From contig NZ_JAHESF010000004.1 in the NCBI RefSeq assembly GCF_018598225.1, forward strand, positions 1-64,000: a DNA stretch of 64,000 nucleotides, written 5' to 3'. Position numbers and translations under genes: made by a program. Each line of letters starts with the position of its first letter. Position 1 is the first letter of the stretch. The stretch comes from Chryseosolibacter histidinae (GTDB taxonomy: Bacteria; Bacteroidota; Bacteroidia; Cytophagales; Cyclobacteriaceae). This document shows positions 15,864 to 23,514 of this stretch, piece by piece. Below the pieces are notes generated by a model that did not search any database, was not told where the DNA came from, and worked only from the letters and a program-made list of their open reading frames with translations.

Positions 15864-16637
15864 CTACCAACGCGCAGGCGATCGGAGGAACTCGGTAGGT
15901 GTTTGTCCTGTGAACAATTTGAAGTCCTTATTAAAATGGGGCTGGTCGAAATAACCGGCATTGAAGGCTGTTTCCGCAAGGGTATGTTCTCTTATTCCGT
16001 TGCCGATGATGGCTTTCATGCGTACGATGAATGAGAACTGCTTCGGCGATACGCCCGCCATCCGTCTGAACCGTTTTTCAAAAGCATCCTGACTGATGCA
16101 AAGCGTGTCAGCCAGGTCTTTCACCCTGATAATACCTTTAACCTGGCGGATCTTTTCAATTGCAGCGGCGATCAGGTGATCGGTTTTGTGATCGTAAAGT
16201 TTGGATAACAGGAACTGCTCAACCCGTTGTACGCGTTGGCCATTACTGCTAGCTGCCGACAACTGATCTTCGATCATCGACAGGTCATGATAACCGGAAA
16301 GGTCACGCAATGGTATGCTTTCGTCAAACAATTCATGAAGTGGCTCTCTGATCAATGCGCTGGCGCCTGTTTCTTTAAAGATGACGAGGACATTTCCTGA
16401 ATTCTCGGCATAATTGACCAGTCGTCCGGACTTTCTCAATCCCGAAAGGGTAATGGTAGGCAGCGTGTTTCTCTCGTGGTCATTGATGTAGCTTGTCTTT
16501 CCCTTAAACCTGAATGCCATTACCAGCGATGTATCCGGAAAGATCCGGTTCACCAGCTCGTCCTGACATTCAATGATCAGGTACTTGCTGATGAAGGGTT
16601 TGAGTGATGCTGTTGGTAGATGGGTTTCGATGTTCAT
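15864..16637 (-). CDS. AraC-family transcriptional regulator
   Basis: The C-terminal pair of helix-turn-helix motifs is clear: GIIRVKDLADTLCISQDAFEKRFRRMAGVSPKQF (about 168-202) and HTLAETAFNAGYFDQPHFNKDFKLFTGQTPTEF (about 217-250). The N-terminal 150 residues are a cupin-like sensing domain of the DUF6597 type (FPDTSLVMAFRFKGKTSYI); effector unknown. Length 257 is usual. It is followed at 69 bases by the SnoaL-ABM gene, which is its most likely target. Confidence 0.85.
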   Translation of the reverse strand: MNIETHLPTASLKPFISKYLIIECQDELVNRIFPDTSLVMAFRFKGKTSYINDHERNTLPTITLSGLRKSGRLVNYAENSGNVLVIFKETGASALIREPLHELFDESIPLRDLSGYHDLSMIEDQLSAASSNGQRVQRVEQFLLSKLYDHKTDHLIAAAIEKIRQVKGIIRVKDLADTLCISQDAFEKRFRRMAGVSPKQFSFIVRMKAIIGNGIREHTLAETAFNAGYFDQPHFNKDFKLFTGQTPTEFLRSPARW

Positions 16638-16666
16638 GAGCTATGATACTTTTCAAAGCATTGGGC

Positions 16667-17170
16667 CTAAGAATGTCTCCCTTTTTTTACTTTGTTGAGC
16701 TCATCGACATCAGATTTGTCAGTGCTTCGATTAACGGCAAGTTTATTTAAAATGAGATCATTATATGAAATAATGAATAATTCATTCCCGTCAATAGTTA
16801 CTTTCTCTGCATTTCTTTGGCTTTCGGAAAATGACTTTAACCCTTCCATGATTGGAAGAAAGTCTGTATGAAAAGTTTTATGAGGTATTTTTAGAAACGT
16901 TCGCTTAGGGTCAAAAACCAGTTTTTTTAAATCAATTGTATCAACATTCAATTCATCAAGCGCCTTCAAAAGATTATGATAATTGCTGATGGTAGGGTTA
17001 TACCAAAAATCTAAGTCGACGTTGATTTCAGGTCTGTAAGCAACGGCGGAAGGTCTTCTGTATCCGTAGTAGTTTACTGCTGCTCCACCTATAACAAGAA
17101 ACTCAACACCGTGCTTATTTAGTGCAGCACATACTTTGGCGAGGCTTTCACGAATCGCATCACTGATCAT
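16667..17170 (-). CDS. Nucleotidyltransferase (DUF6036/AbiEii-like)
   Basis: Minimal nucleotidyltransferase-fold protein. VEFLVIGGAAVNYYGY supplies the GG loop, and EINVDLDFWY the D-x-D metal-binding pair; LFIISYNDLILNKLAV and DKSDVDELN follow as in AbiEii-like/DUF6036 proteins. Members are often toxins or regulators in two-gene units; the reaction here is unknown. The ATG at 17170 (MISDAIRESL) was chosen over a start at 17239 because it gives an 11-base overlap with the preceding small ORF, a normal coupled arrangement. 167 residues, soluble. Confidence 0.68.
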   Translation of the reverse strand: MISDAIRESLAKVCAALNKHGVEFLVIGGAAVNYYGYRRPSAVAYRPEINVDLDFWYNPTISNYHNLLKALDELNVDTIDLKKLVFDPKRTFLKIPHKTFHTDFLPIMEGLKSFSESQRNAEKVTIDGNELFIISYNDLILNKLAVNRSTDKSDVDELNKVKKGRHS

Positions 17171-17357
17171 TTTCTTTGATTGAGGAGTGCCCTGTGTTGC
17201 GTTTATCCTCTCCAGTTTTAAGAAGGCGAGCATTGGCAAAAATGCTCATTAAGACATGCGATATTGCCGATCTTTCAGCTGAGGGAATTTTCGATACCAG
17301 CTCAGCTTCTATCTTGTTTTTTTCACTGATATCGTGGTAGAGAATGGGCTTAACCAT
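17160..17357 (-). CDS. Small hypothetical protein coupled to nucleotidyltransferase
   Basis: A 65-residue ORF starting MVKPILYHDISEKNKIEAEL and overlapping the nucleotidyltransferase start by 11 bases. It is hydrophilic with a helical middle (SAERSAISHVLMSIFANARLL) and a lysine/glutamate-rich end. I do not recognise the family. By position it may be the partner, possibly antitoxin-like, of the nucleotidyltransferase; that is inference only. Confidence 0.5.
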   Translation of the reverse strand: MVKPILYHDISEKNKIEAELVSKIPSAERSAISHVLMSIFANARLLKTGEDKRNTGHSSIKENDQ

Positions 17358-17445
17358 AAACCGCTAACATTAACAAACACACTTTGGTTCAGGTAAATTT
17401 GGAGCTTTTCCAGGTCAATTACAAGCAATCAGGCCCATTGCGTAA

Positions 17446-18327
17446 CTATAAGCTCTTCCATAAATAAAGTGTGGCATACGCTTCCCACCCCTTATACTTC
17501 TTAAAGAACTTCCGCACTTCATCCAGCGTTGGCTTGCGGTCCATCTTTTTCAGGTTCTTGATGGCGTTGTGAACACCGGCGTCTTCCAATGGAAACGCAT
17601 CGCGGTAGCGAAAGGTTTTCATCAATGCATAATTTGCTGTCCAGTTACCCACCCCTTTGATCTTCATGAGCTTTTCTTTTGCGTCTTCCAGTGTGAGTCC
17701 TTTCAATTTTTCTTTCGACAACTCACCACTGGCAAACGCCTCGGCGATGGTAATGGTGTACCTGCTTTTTTGCCGGGAGAACTGCAGCGGTAGAAGCACC
17801 TCGTCTTTAAGCTCTGCCACGAGCCTTGCCGTTGGAAACAGAAAATACGACTGCTCGTTCCAAAAAAGTCGTTCACCAAACTGCTCAACAAAACGTTGTT
17901 TGAGCGTGTAGGCAAACTGAAGGTTGATCTGTTGCCCCAGCACCGCCCAGACAATGGACTCGAAAAGATCGGGTTGCCCCATGATACGGTAGCCATAAAA
18001 CCTGTCCACCAGCGCTTTCAGGATCTTATCGCCCGAAGCCATCGTATAGAAAGGCTTCAGGTCGGTTTCAAGATCGAACCATTCTGTAACGTAAGCCCTT
18101 ACAAAGCTTTTGGCCTCCGCAGAAGGTGTGCCGTTCAGGAAATCGAGCATGAGCTTGCCATCGCCGGGCCTGATCCTGAACAATACTTTTTCATCGCCGG
18201 CCTTCAGTAATTTAACTACTGAGTTGTTTTCAACACGGTGCAGCAGCTCTCTGGGGGAGCGCTCCAGAAACTGGAAATTCATTTCGTAGCTGAACTCTTC
18301 CGGAAGCGACAGGTACATCTTTGACAT
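17446..18327 (-). CDS. alkA: DNA-3-methyladenine glycosylase II-type HhH-GPD glycosylase
   Basis: Base-excision glycosylase that removes alkylated bases. The helix-hairpin-helix is LMKIKGVGNWTANYALMKT (about 217-235), followed by the catalytic aspartate in DAFPLEDAGVHNAIK. Upstream, PDLFESIVWAVLGQQINLQFAYTLKQRF is the typical HhH-GPD first helix pair, and the N-terminal 100 residues match the AlkA beta domain. Length 293 matches AlkA (282). It is transcribed away from a 2OG-Fe(II) oxygenase across a 124-base divergent promoter region, next to an Ada-like gene, making an alkylation-repair group. Confidence 0.88.
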   Translation of the reverse strand: MSKMYLSLPEEFSYEMNFQFLERSPRELLHRVENNSVVKLLKAGDEKVLFRIRPGDGKLMLDFLNGTPSAEAKSFVRAYVTEWFDLETDLKPFYTMASGDKILKALVDRFYGYRIMGQPDLFESIVWAVLGQQINLQFAYTLKQRFVEQFGERLFWNEQSYFLFPTARLVAELKDEVLLPLQFSRQKSRYTITIAEAFASGELSKEKLKGLTLEDAKEKLMKIKGVGNWTANYALMKTFRYRDAFPLEDAGVHNAIKNLKKMDRKPTLDEVRKFFKKYKGWEAYATLYLWKSL

Positions 18328-18451
18328 GGGCTCAAATTAATCTGTTTAAGCGCGGTCTTCCAAACCCGGCAGTCATGTCAGCAAGATCCGGGTTCCCGGG
18401 GCAAGGGCTTTTTTCCAATTTTGAATTGTTAAAAGAATAAACGAACACACC

Positions 18452-19150
18452 ATGAAAGATATAACCGCTATGAGTTGGGAAGGTCATTTTCAGGAACTTA
18501 ATAACAAGGGATACGTTCATATTCCTGGAGTGCTTTCTCCGCAGGAATGTTTGCACCTGCAGGGTTTTTATGACGATGCGCCGTTGTTCCGAAGCGTTAT
18601 CAGCATGCAACGTTACCGGTTTGGAAAAGGGGAATACAAATATTTCAATTACCCTTTGCCACCGCTGATCCAGACGTTGCGTGAAAAATTCTATCAGCCG
18701 CTCGCCGGTATAGCCAACACGTGGATGCAACAGCTGAACATTGACGAGGTATACCCTGCAAACCATGCCGCGCTGATCGAGCATTGCCACGCAAAAAAAC
18801 AAACGCGACCAACACCCCTGATCCTGAAATATCAGGCAGAGGGATTCAACACACTGCACCAGGATCTTTACGGTGAGGTGTATTTCCCTTTCCAGGTAGT
18901 GTTTGTGCTCACGCAGAAGGGTAAGGATCACGAAGGCGGTGAGCTCGTATTTGTAGAGCAGCTTCCCAGGGCCCAGTCGCGGGCGGAGGTGATCGCACCC
19001 GACCAGGGCGACGCCGTGATCTTCACAACGAACTTCCGACCCGTGCAAGGCTCAAAGGGATTTTACCGGGCGAAGATGAAGCATGGTGTGAGCCCCCTGC
19101 GATCAGGAACACGGTATGCGCTGGGGGTGATCTTTCATGACGCAAGTTAG
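18452..19150 (+). CDS. 2OG-Fe(II) oxygenase (prolyl-hydroxylase-like) in alkylation-repair cluster
   Basis: Double-stranded beta-helix dioxygenase. The iron ligands are H and D in NTLHQDLYGE and a distal His in KMKHGVSP; the 2-oxoglutarate arginine is in SGTRYALGVIFHD. The N-terminus (NNKGYVHIPGVLSPQEC) is the family's typical opening. It is not the AlkB signature but related. Position between AlkA and the Ada-like protein suggests a role in repair or demethylation of alkylated nucleic acid; no substrate is proven. Length 232 is normal for the group. The ATG at 18452 was chosen; MSWEGHF six codons on is an alternative. Confidence 0.78.
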   Translation: MKDITAMSWEGHFQELNNKGYVHIPGVLSPQECLHLQGFYDDAPLFRSVISMQRYRFGKGEYKYFNYPLPPLIQTLREKFYQPLAGIANTWMQQLNIDEVYPANHAALIEHCHAKKQTRPTPLILKYQAEGFNTLHQDLYGEVYFPFQVVFVLTQKGKDHEGGELVFVEQLPRAQSRAEVIAPDQGDAVIFTTNFRPVQGSKGFYRAKMKHGVSPLRSGTRYALGVIFHDAS

Positions 19151-19283
19151 TCGTCTTACCACTGCACCATGCCCTGCGCGCTTGTCAGTGGTCTGACTAC
19201 TGAGCAAGAAGCGGGTTGAGAATAGCGCTTTCGAAACGGAAATTTGATATCATAAATATCAGCAACACTTAAATTATCTTTGT

Positions 19284-20150
19284 ATGACGTTGACAACAGA
19301 AAACCCCCATATTAACTATCAGCGTATCGAGCAAGCCATCCGGTACCTGGAAGATAACGTTCGCCGGCAACCCGAGCTCGAAGAGGTAGCTGAGAAAGTG
19401 CACCTGAGTCCTTTTCACTTTCAACGCATCTTTACGGAATGGGCAGGTATCAGCCCCAAGCGGTTCTTACAATATCTTACCGTTGACTATTTAAAAGACA
19501 AGCTCCTGCAGTCGCGCAACCTGGCAGAGGCGGCAGAGCTTGCAGGATTATCGAGCCAGTCGCGTGTGTATGATCTCTTCACAACACTCGAGGCAGTGAC
19601 ACCGCAGGAATATAAAGAGCGAGGCGCCGGCATCCGTGTAGAATATGGATTTCACGCATCGCCGTTCGGCCTGTGTCTCATCGGTGTTACAGAGCGAGGC
19701 ATCTGCTGGCTGTCGTTTGTGGCCTCAGACGAAGATCCGCGGCATGCGCTGGAAGAGATGAAGGCTTACTGGCACAATTCTGTTTTTCATGAGTCGCAAG
19801 AGCTTACGAAAGCGTTTGTGGAGCAGGTTTTCCCGGAATCGCCCTTGCAAAAAAAGCTTCACCTCTTTGTAAAGGGAACCAACTTCCAGATCAGGGTGTG
19901 GGAAGCTTTGCTTCGTGTGCCGATGGGAGAGGTAACAACTTACCAGGATATTGCACGCTCCATCCAGAACCCGAATGCATTGCAGGCCGTGGGTTCGGCG
20001 GTGGGATCGAATCACATTGCGTATCTCATTCCCTGCCACCGCGTGATCAGAAAAGATGGCGTTTTGGGACAGTATCGCTGGAGTTCTGCCCGTAAAAAGA
20101 GCATCATCGGATGGGAAATGGCGCGGCAGGAAACCCCTAACAAGCATTAG
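19284..20150 (+). CDS. Ada-like AraC regulator / methylated-DNA--protein cysteine methyltransferase
   Basis: Two-domain repair protein. Residues about 12-112 are an AraC-type double helix-turn-helix (LEEVAEKVHLSPFHFQRIFTEWAG, NLAEAAELAGLSSQSRVYDLF). From about 120 there is an Ogt/MGMT ribonuclease-like domain, and from about 195 the methyltransferase domain with acceptor cysteine in AYLIPCHRVIRKDG. The N-terminal Cys4 zinc domain of E. coli Ada, which repairs phosphotriesters, is missing, so it should repair O6-alkylguanine and probably act as regulator by a different switch. Length 288 fits that form. It follows the 2OG oxygenase by 133 bases on the same strand. Confidence 0.88.
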   Translation: MTLTTENPHINYQRIEQAIRYLEDNVRRQPELEEVAEKVHLSPFHFQRIFTEWAGISPKRFLQYLTVDYLKDKLLQSRNLAEAAELAGLSSQSRVYDLFTTLEAVTPQEYKERGAGIRVEYGFHASPFGLCLIGVTERGICWLSFVASDEDPRHALEEMKAYWHNSVFHESQELTKAFVEQVFPESPLQKKLHLFVKGTNFQIRVWEALLRVPMGEVTTYQDIARSIQNPNALQAVGSAVGSNHIAYLIPCHRVIRKDGVLGQYRWSSARKKSIIGWEMARQETPNKH

Positions 20151-20186
20151 TTATAAAAATATTTTTGGTCAAATCCTATACTGACG

Positions 20187-20219
20187 CTTGCAACTCAGAA
20201 TAAAATCATTTTATCTTTA
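20187..20219 (+). promoter_or_regulatory. Candidate promoter of the phe/tyr operon
   Basis: CTTG at 20187-20190 and TATCTTTA at 20212-20219 are spaced by 21 bases, fitting the Bacteroidota pattern TTTG-N19 to 21-TAnnTTTG with one mismatch in each box. Transcription would start near 20226, about a dozen bases before the leader peptide ATG at 20239, matching the short 5' ends of leader-peptide transcripts. Confidence 0.45.
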
Positions 20220-20238
20220 TCGCATCAAGAGACAAGAA

Positions 20239-20301
20239 ATGAAGATCAGCAACACATTCTTTTACTTTTACTACTTCTTTAGGGCCCAGGCGGGACTTTA
20301 A
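20239..20301 (+). CDS. Phenylalanine/tyrosine leader peptide
   Basis: A 20-residue ORF starting MKISNT and ending RAQAGL. Residues 7-14 are FFYFYYFF, eight consecutive Phe or Tyr codons, the two end products of the operon that starts with pheA at 20446. The plan is that of the E. coli PheL leader. Its last codons GCG GGA CTT contain the antiterminator arm. The stop is 41 bases before the terminator hairpin. Confidence 0.88.
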   Translation: MKISNTFFYFYYFFRAQAGL

Positions 20302-20342
20302 GAGTGGTGTGTTGTTGAAAAAGATAACGATAAACTCAGAAG

Positions 20343-20369
20343 GTCCCGGAAAGCCGGGACTTTTTTTTT
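20343..20369 (+). terminator. Attenuator terminator of the phe/tyr operon
   Basis: GTCCCGG (20343-20349), loop AAAG, CCGGGAC (20354-20360), then nine T (20361-20369): a perfect 7-bp GC-rich intrinsic terminator between the Phe/Tyr leader peptide and pheA. Confidence 0.92.
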
Positions 20370-20383
20370 GTTCACCCCTCAGT

Positions 20384-20416
20384 CGACCTAAGGTCGGCGT
20401 CTCCCCTTAAGGGGAG
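20384..20416. repeat. Intergenic dyads CGACCT-AGGTCG and CTCCCCTTAAGGGGAG
   Basis: Two adjoining dyads between the phe attenuator and pheA: CGACCT-A-AGGTCG (20384-20396) and the 16-bp palindrome CTCCCCTTAAGGGGAG (20401-20416). They resemble the C-rich elements at 1334-1394 and 21289-21352 and look like members of a dispersed repeat family. Confidence 0.6.
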
Positions 20417-20445
20417 AATGGGAGTGCTGATAAATGGACGACTAA

Positions 20446-21288
20446 ATGGCAAAGCGTAAAAAAACAAAAGTTGCAATTCAGGGTATCGCTACCAGCTTTC
20501 ATGAGGTGGCGGCGCTCACGTATTTTCAGGAACCGATCGAGACCGTGGAGTGCCTGTCGTTTCATGAATTGTGCGAAAGCCTGAAGAACGGCACTTCAGA
20601 TTATGCGGTGATGGCCATTGAGAATTCTATTGCGGGCAGCATTCTTCCGAACTACTTTCTGCTGCAGAGCTACCACTTCAGCATTATCGGAGAACTGTAC
20701 CTGCCCATTCACATGCACCTGCTGGCGCTTCCCGGTGTAAAGCTTGACGATATCAAGTCCATCGAGTCTCACCCCATGGCTATCCGCCAGTGTACGGAGT
20801 TCATCCACACACTCAATGGCGTTGAGGTGAGGGAAAGCGATGATACGGCGCTGTCGGCCAAACGGGTGAAGGAGCTCAAGCTGAAGAACACGGCCGCCAT
20901 TGCCAATGAGTTTGCCGCTAAAAAATTCGGCTTGCAGATCCTGGAAAAAAGGATCGAAACCCATAAGAAGAACTTCACACGCTTTCTGGTGCTCACCAAA
21001 CGCAGCAACGGTAAGCTTGAGAGCAACAAAGCATCGTTGTGCTTTGAGGTAGCCAACGAAGTGGGTAGCCTCGCCGAAGCATTGATGACCTTCAAGAACA
21101 ACAGCATCAACCTCACCAAGATCCAGTCGATACCGATCATCGGCAAGCCGAGCGAATATTCGATCCATATCGATGTGGAGTGGAAGCGGAGAAAGAGCTA
21201 CGATGAGGCTATGCGCCAGGTTCTGCGGCAGGTGAAGAACCTGAACGTGCTGGGAGAGTATAAGAAAGCGAAGATCGAATACAGGTAA
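20446..21288 (+). CDS. pheA: Prephenate dehydratase
   Basis: Converts prephenate to phenylpyruvate in phenylalanine synthesis. Seen: VAIQGIATSFHEVAA, AVMAIENSIAGSILPNYFLL (substrate-binding loop), IESHPMAIRQC, DDTALSAKRVKE, AAIANEFAAKKFGL, and the TRF motif in KNFTRFLVL. Residues about 200-275 form an ACT domain (ASLCFEVANEVGSLAEALMTFKNNSINLTKIQS), the site of Phe feedback control. There is no chorismate mutase domain, unlike E. coli PheA; in this operon that activity is fused to the DAHP synthase. Length 280 is typical. First structural gene after the attenuator. Confidence 0.95.
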   Translation: MAKRKKTKVAIQGIATSFHEVAALTYFQEPIETVECLSFHELCESLKNGTSDYAVMAIENSIAGSILPNYFLLQSYHFSIIGELYLPIHMHLLALPGVKLDDIKSIESHPMAIRQCTEFIHTLNGVEVRESDDTALSAKRVKELKLKNTAAIANEFAAKKFGLQILEKRIETHKKNFTRFLVLTKRSNGKLESNKASLCFEVANEVGSLAEALMTFKNNSINLTKIQSIPIIGKPSEYSIHIDVEWKRRKSYDEAMRQVLRQVKNLNVLGEYKKAKIEYR

Positions 21289-21352
21289 CCCCACCCCACC
21301 CCACAATCCGTCCGGTGGACGGATGTCTCCCATTTGGCAAGGGGAGTGGAAA
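21289..21352. repeat. C-rich dispersed element between pheA and aminotransferase
   Basis: CCCCACCCCACCCCAC is followed by ATCCGTCC-GGT-GGACGGAT (a perfect 8-bp stem) and CTCCC-ATTTGGCAA-GGGGAG. The arrangement resembles the elements at 1334-1394 and 20384-20416. No coding function; the operon must read through it. Confidence 0.6.
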
Positions 21353-21396
21353 TGCAGGGCTACGAATTGAATAGATAAAATTGAAATAGATAGATT

Positions 21397-22596
21397 ATGA
21401 TAAAAGCAGCTAACAGGATTGCCAGTGTGGAGGAGTACTACTTCAGCAGGAAGCTTGCGGAGGTGCGGGGGCTTGACTCGCCGGAGCTGAGGGTGATCAA
21501 CCTTGGTATCGGTAGTCCGGATCAGGCGCCTTCAGCCAATGCTGTGGAGGCATTGATCGCATCGGCCAAAAATCCTGCCAACCATGGATACCAGAATTAT
21601 AAAGGCATTCCGCAATTCAGGAAGGCGATCGCCGATTTTTATCAGAACATCTACAAGGTGAAGCTCGACGTGGAGACCGGCATCCTTCCGCTGATGGGTT
21701 CCAAAGAAGGTATCATGCACATCGCCATGGCTTTTGTGAACGAAGGCGAGGAGGTGTTGATCCCCAATCCCGGATACCCGACATACTCTTCGGTTGCCAA
21801 CCTCGTGGGCGCGAAGCTCAGACCTTATGATCTGAAAGAAGAGCTCAACTGGGGTGTTGATATCGAAGCTTTAAAGAAGAGCGACCTCTCAAAAGTGAAG
21901 CTGATGTGGGTGAACTTCCCACACATGCCTACGGGCCGCACAGCATCGCGTGAAGAGCTGAAGGAGCTTGTTGACCTGGCACGTAAGCATCAGTTCCTTA
22001 TCGTGAACGACAATCCGTACAGCATGATCCTCAACGATGAGCCGATGAGCATTCTTTCTATCGAAGGTGCGGAAGAGGTGGCGCTTGAGCTCAACTCACT
22101 TTCCAAATCGCACAACATGGCGGGCTGGCGCCTGGGATGGGTGGCCGGTAAAAAAGAATACATCGATGCCGTGCTGAAAGTGAAAAGTAATATGGATTCG
22201 GGCATGTTCCTCGGATTACAACATGCCGCAGCGGAAGCGCTCAAGAATGGTGCGGAGTGGTTCACAGCGCTGAACAAAATGTACGGTGAGCGTAAGCAGG
22301 CAGCCAAAAAGATCCTGGATGTGCTTGGCTGCACGTACGCTGCGAAACAATCGGGATTGTTCGTTTGGGCAAAAGCGCCCAACCACATTGCCGATGTTGA
22401 AAAGTGGATCGACGAGATCCTCTATGGCACCAAGGTCTTCATCACACCGGGATTTATCTTCGGTGAAGCTGGCCGCAGGTACATCAGGATCTCGTTGTGC
22501 TGCACCGTTGAAATGCTCAGCGAAGCTTTCAACAGGATCCAGCGATTCAATGCGGAGAAAGCAACGAGCAGCAAAACATCCACCGTGAATGCGTAA
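21397..22596 (+). CDS. PLP-dependent aminotransferase of the phe/tyr operon
   Basis: Fold-type I aminotransferase: VINLGIGSPDQAPS, YQNYKGIPQFRKAIADFY, PNPGYPTYSSVANLVGA, NFPHMPTGRTAS (with PHMPTG where NPxNPTG is usual), VNDNPYSMIL, the PLP lysine in SLSKSHNMAGWRLGW, and the substrate arginine in RRYIRISLCC. Its place between pheA and tyrA suggests it aminates phenylpyruvate and 4-hydroxyphenylpyruvate, or prephenate, but this is inferred from context. Length 399 is normal. Six bases separate it from tyrA. Confidence 0.88.
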   Translation: MIKAANRIASVEEYYFSRKLAEVRGLDSPELRVINLGIGSPDQAPSANAVEALIASAKNPANHGYQNYKGIPQFRKAIADFYQNIYKVKLDVETGILPLMGSKEGIMHIAMAFVNEGEEVLIPNPGYPTYSSVANLVGAKLRPYDLKEELNWGVDIEALKKSDLSKVKLMWVNFPHMPTGRTASREELKELVDLARKHQFLIVNDNPYSMILNDEPMSILSIEGAEEVALELNSLSKSHNMAGWRLGWVAGKKEYIDAVLKVKSNMDSGMFLGLQHAAAEALKNGAEWFTALNKMYGERKQAAKKILDVLGCTYAAKQSGLFVWAKAPNHIADVEKWIDEILYGTKVFITPGFIFGEAGRRYIRISLCCTVEMLSEAFNRIQRFNAEKATSSKTSTVNA

Positions 22597-22602
22597 GAAA
22601 AA

Positions 22603-23487
22603 ATGAAAACGACAATAATAGGATTAGGATTGATCGGGGGAAGTATCGCCATCGATCTGCGCAAAGGTGGCGTGGCTACCAGGCTTCTCGGCGTAGAGCT
22701 GAACGAAGCACACGCCAAACGCGCCCTGGCGATCGGGCTGGTGGATGAGGTGCTGCCACTCGAGGAAGCAGTCAGGCAGTCAGACCTGGTGATCACGGCC
22801 ATTCCTGTGAATTCCATCCGCACTATTTTGCTGAAAGTGCTTGACCTTGCCGGCGACAACACCATTGTGATCGATACGGGCTCAACCAAATCACAGATCT
22901 GCAAAGCTGTGCAACAACACGGCAAGCGCGCACAGTTTGTCGCAGCCCATCCCATTGCCGGTACAGAGAACTCAGGCCCTGATGCAGCTTTCAGCGGATT
23001 GTTCAGAAACAAGACCAACATCATCTGCGAGCCCGAAAGCTCATCGGCGAAAGCTATTGAAGTGGCAGACCTTGTGTTCTCAGCGCTGGAAATGCGCACC
23101 ATTCATATGGACCCTGTTGAACACGATAAGCACGTGGCTTATGTCTCGCACCTTTCGCACGTAAGCTCCTTTCTGCTGGGGCGAACAGTGCTCGACATCG
23201 AGCAGGACGAAAAGAATATCTTCAACCTGGCCGGCAGCGGTTTCGCTTCTACTGTGCGCCTCGCCAAAAGCTCACCTGATATGTGGGCACCCATCTTCGA
23301 GCAGAACGCGGAGTACCTGAGCCAGGCGCTGCTGGAATACATCATGCACCTGCAGAAATTCCAGTACTACCTGATGAAGCGCGACGTAAAGGAGCTGCAC
23401 CGCATCATGACCGATGCCAACCGCATCAGAAAAGTGCTGGAGGGCATCGAACTGAAACAGCAAACAAAACAATTAATAGAAAAATAG
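22603..23487 (+). CDS. tyrA: Prephenate dehydrogenase
   Basis: Oxidative decarboxylation of prephenate to 4-hydroxyphenylpyruvate, the tyrosine branch. The NAD loop IIGLGLIGGSIAIDL is at the N-terminus, followed by VIDTGSTKSQI, AAHPIAGTENSGPDAA with the conserved catalytic-type His, and the helical dimer domain (KHVAYVSHLSHVSSFLLGRTV). Length 294 lacks both a chorismate mutase domain and an ACT domain, so it is the minimal form. Tight spacing on both sides (6 and 27 bases) supports one operon with pheA and the DAHP synthase. Confidence 0.93.
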   Translation: MKTTIIGLGLIGGSIAIDLRKGGVATRLLGVELNEAHAKRALAIGLVDEVLPLEEAVRQSDLVITAIPVNSIRTILLKVLDLAGDNTIVIDTGSTKSQICKAVQQHGKRAQFVAAHPIAGTENSGPDAAFSGLFRNKTNIICEPESSSAKAIEVADLVFSALEMRTIHMDPVEHDKHVAYVSHLSHVSSFLLGRTVLDIEQDEKNIFNLAGSGFASTVRLAKSSPDMWAPIFEQNAEYLSQALLEYIMHLQKFQYYLMKRDVKELHRIMTDANRIRKVLEGIELKQQTKQLIEK

Positions 23488-23514
23488 AACTGTCAAACTT
23501 ATAATCTTGAACCG

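Larger units (their letters stand above)
20239..20369 (+). promoter_or_regulatory. Phe/Tyr leader-peptide attenuator
   Basis: Control unit of leader ORF, spacer and terminator upstream of pheA. CGGGAC in the leader (20291-20296) equals the terminator's 3' arm and can pair with its 5' arm GTCCCG (20343-20348), so the two structures exclude each other. Ribosomes stalled on the Phe/Tyr codons leave CGGGAC free (antitermination); ribosomes reaching the stop at 20299-20301 cover it (termination). Same logic as the ilv attenuator at 7462-7644. Confidence 0.82.

Noticed and set aside
19151-19190. tRNA-like 5' half on the minus strand (GGGCATGGTGCAGTGGTAAGAC)
   Set aside because: No anticodon arm, no T-arm with GGTTCGAATCC and no matching acceptor strand were found; the sequence overlaps the end of the 2OG oxygenase gene region.
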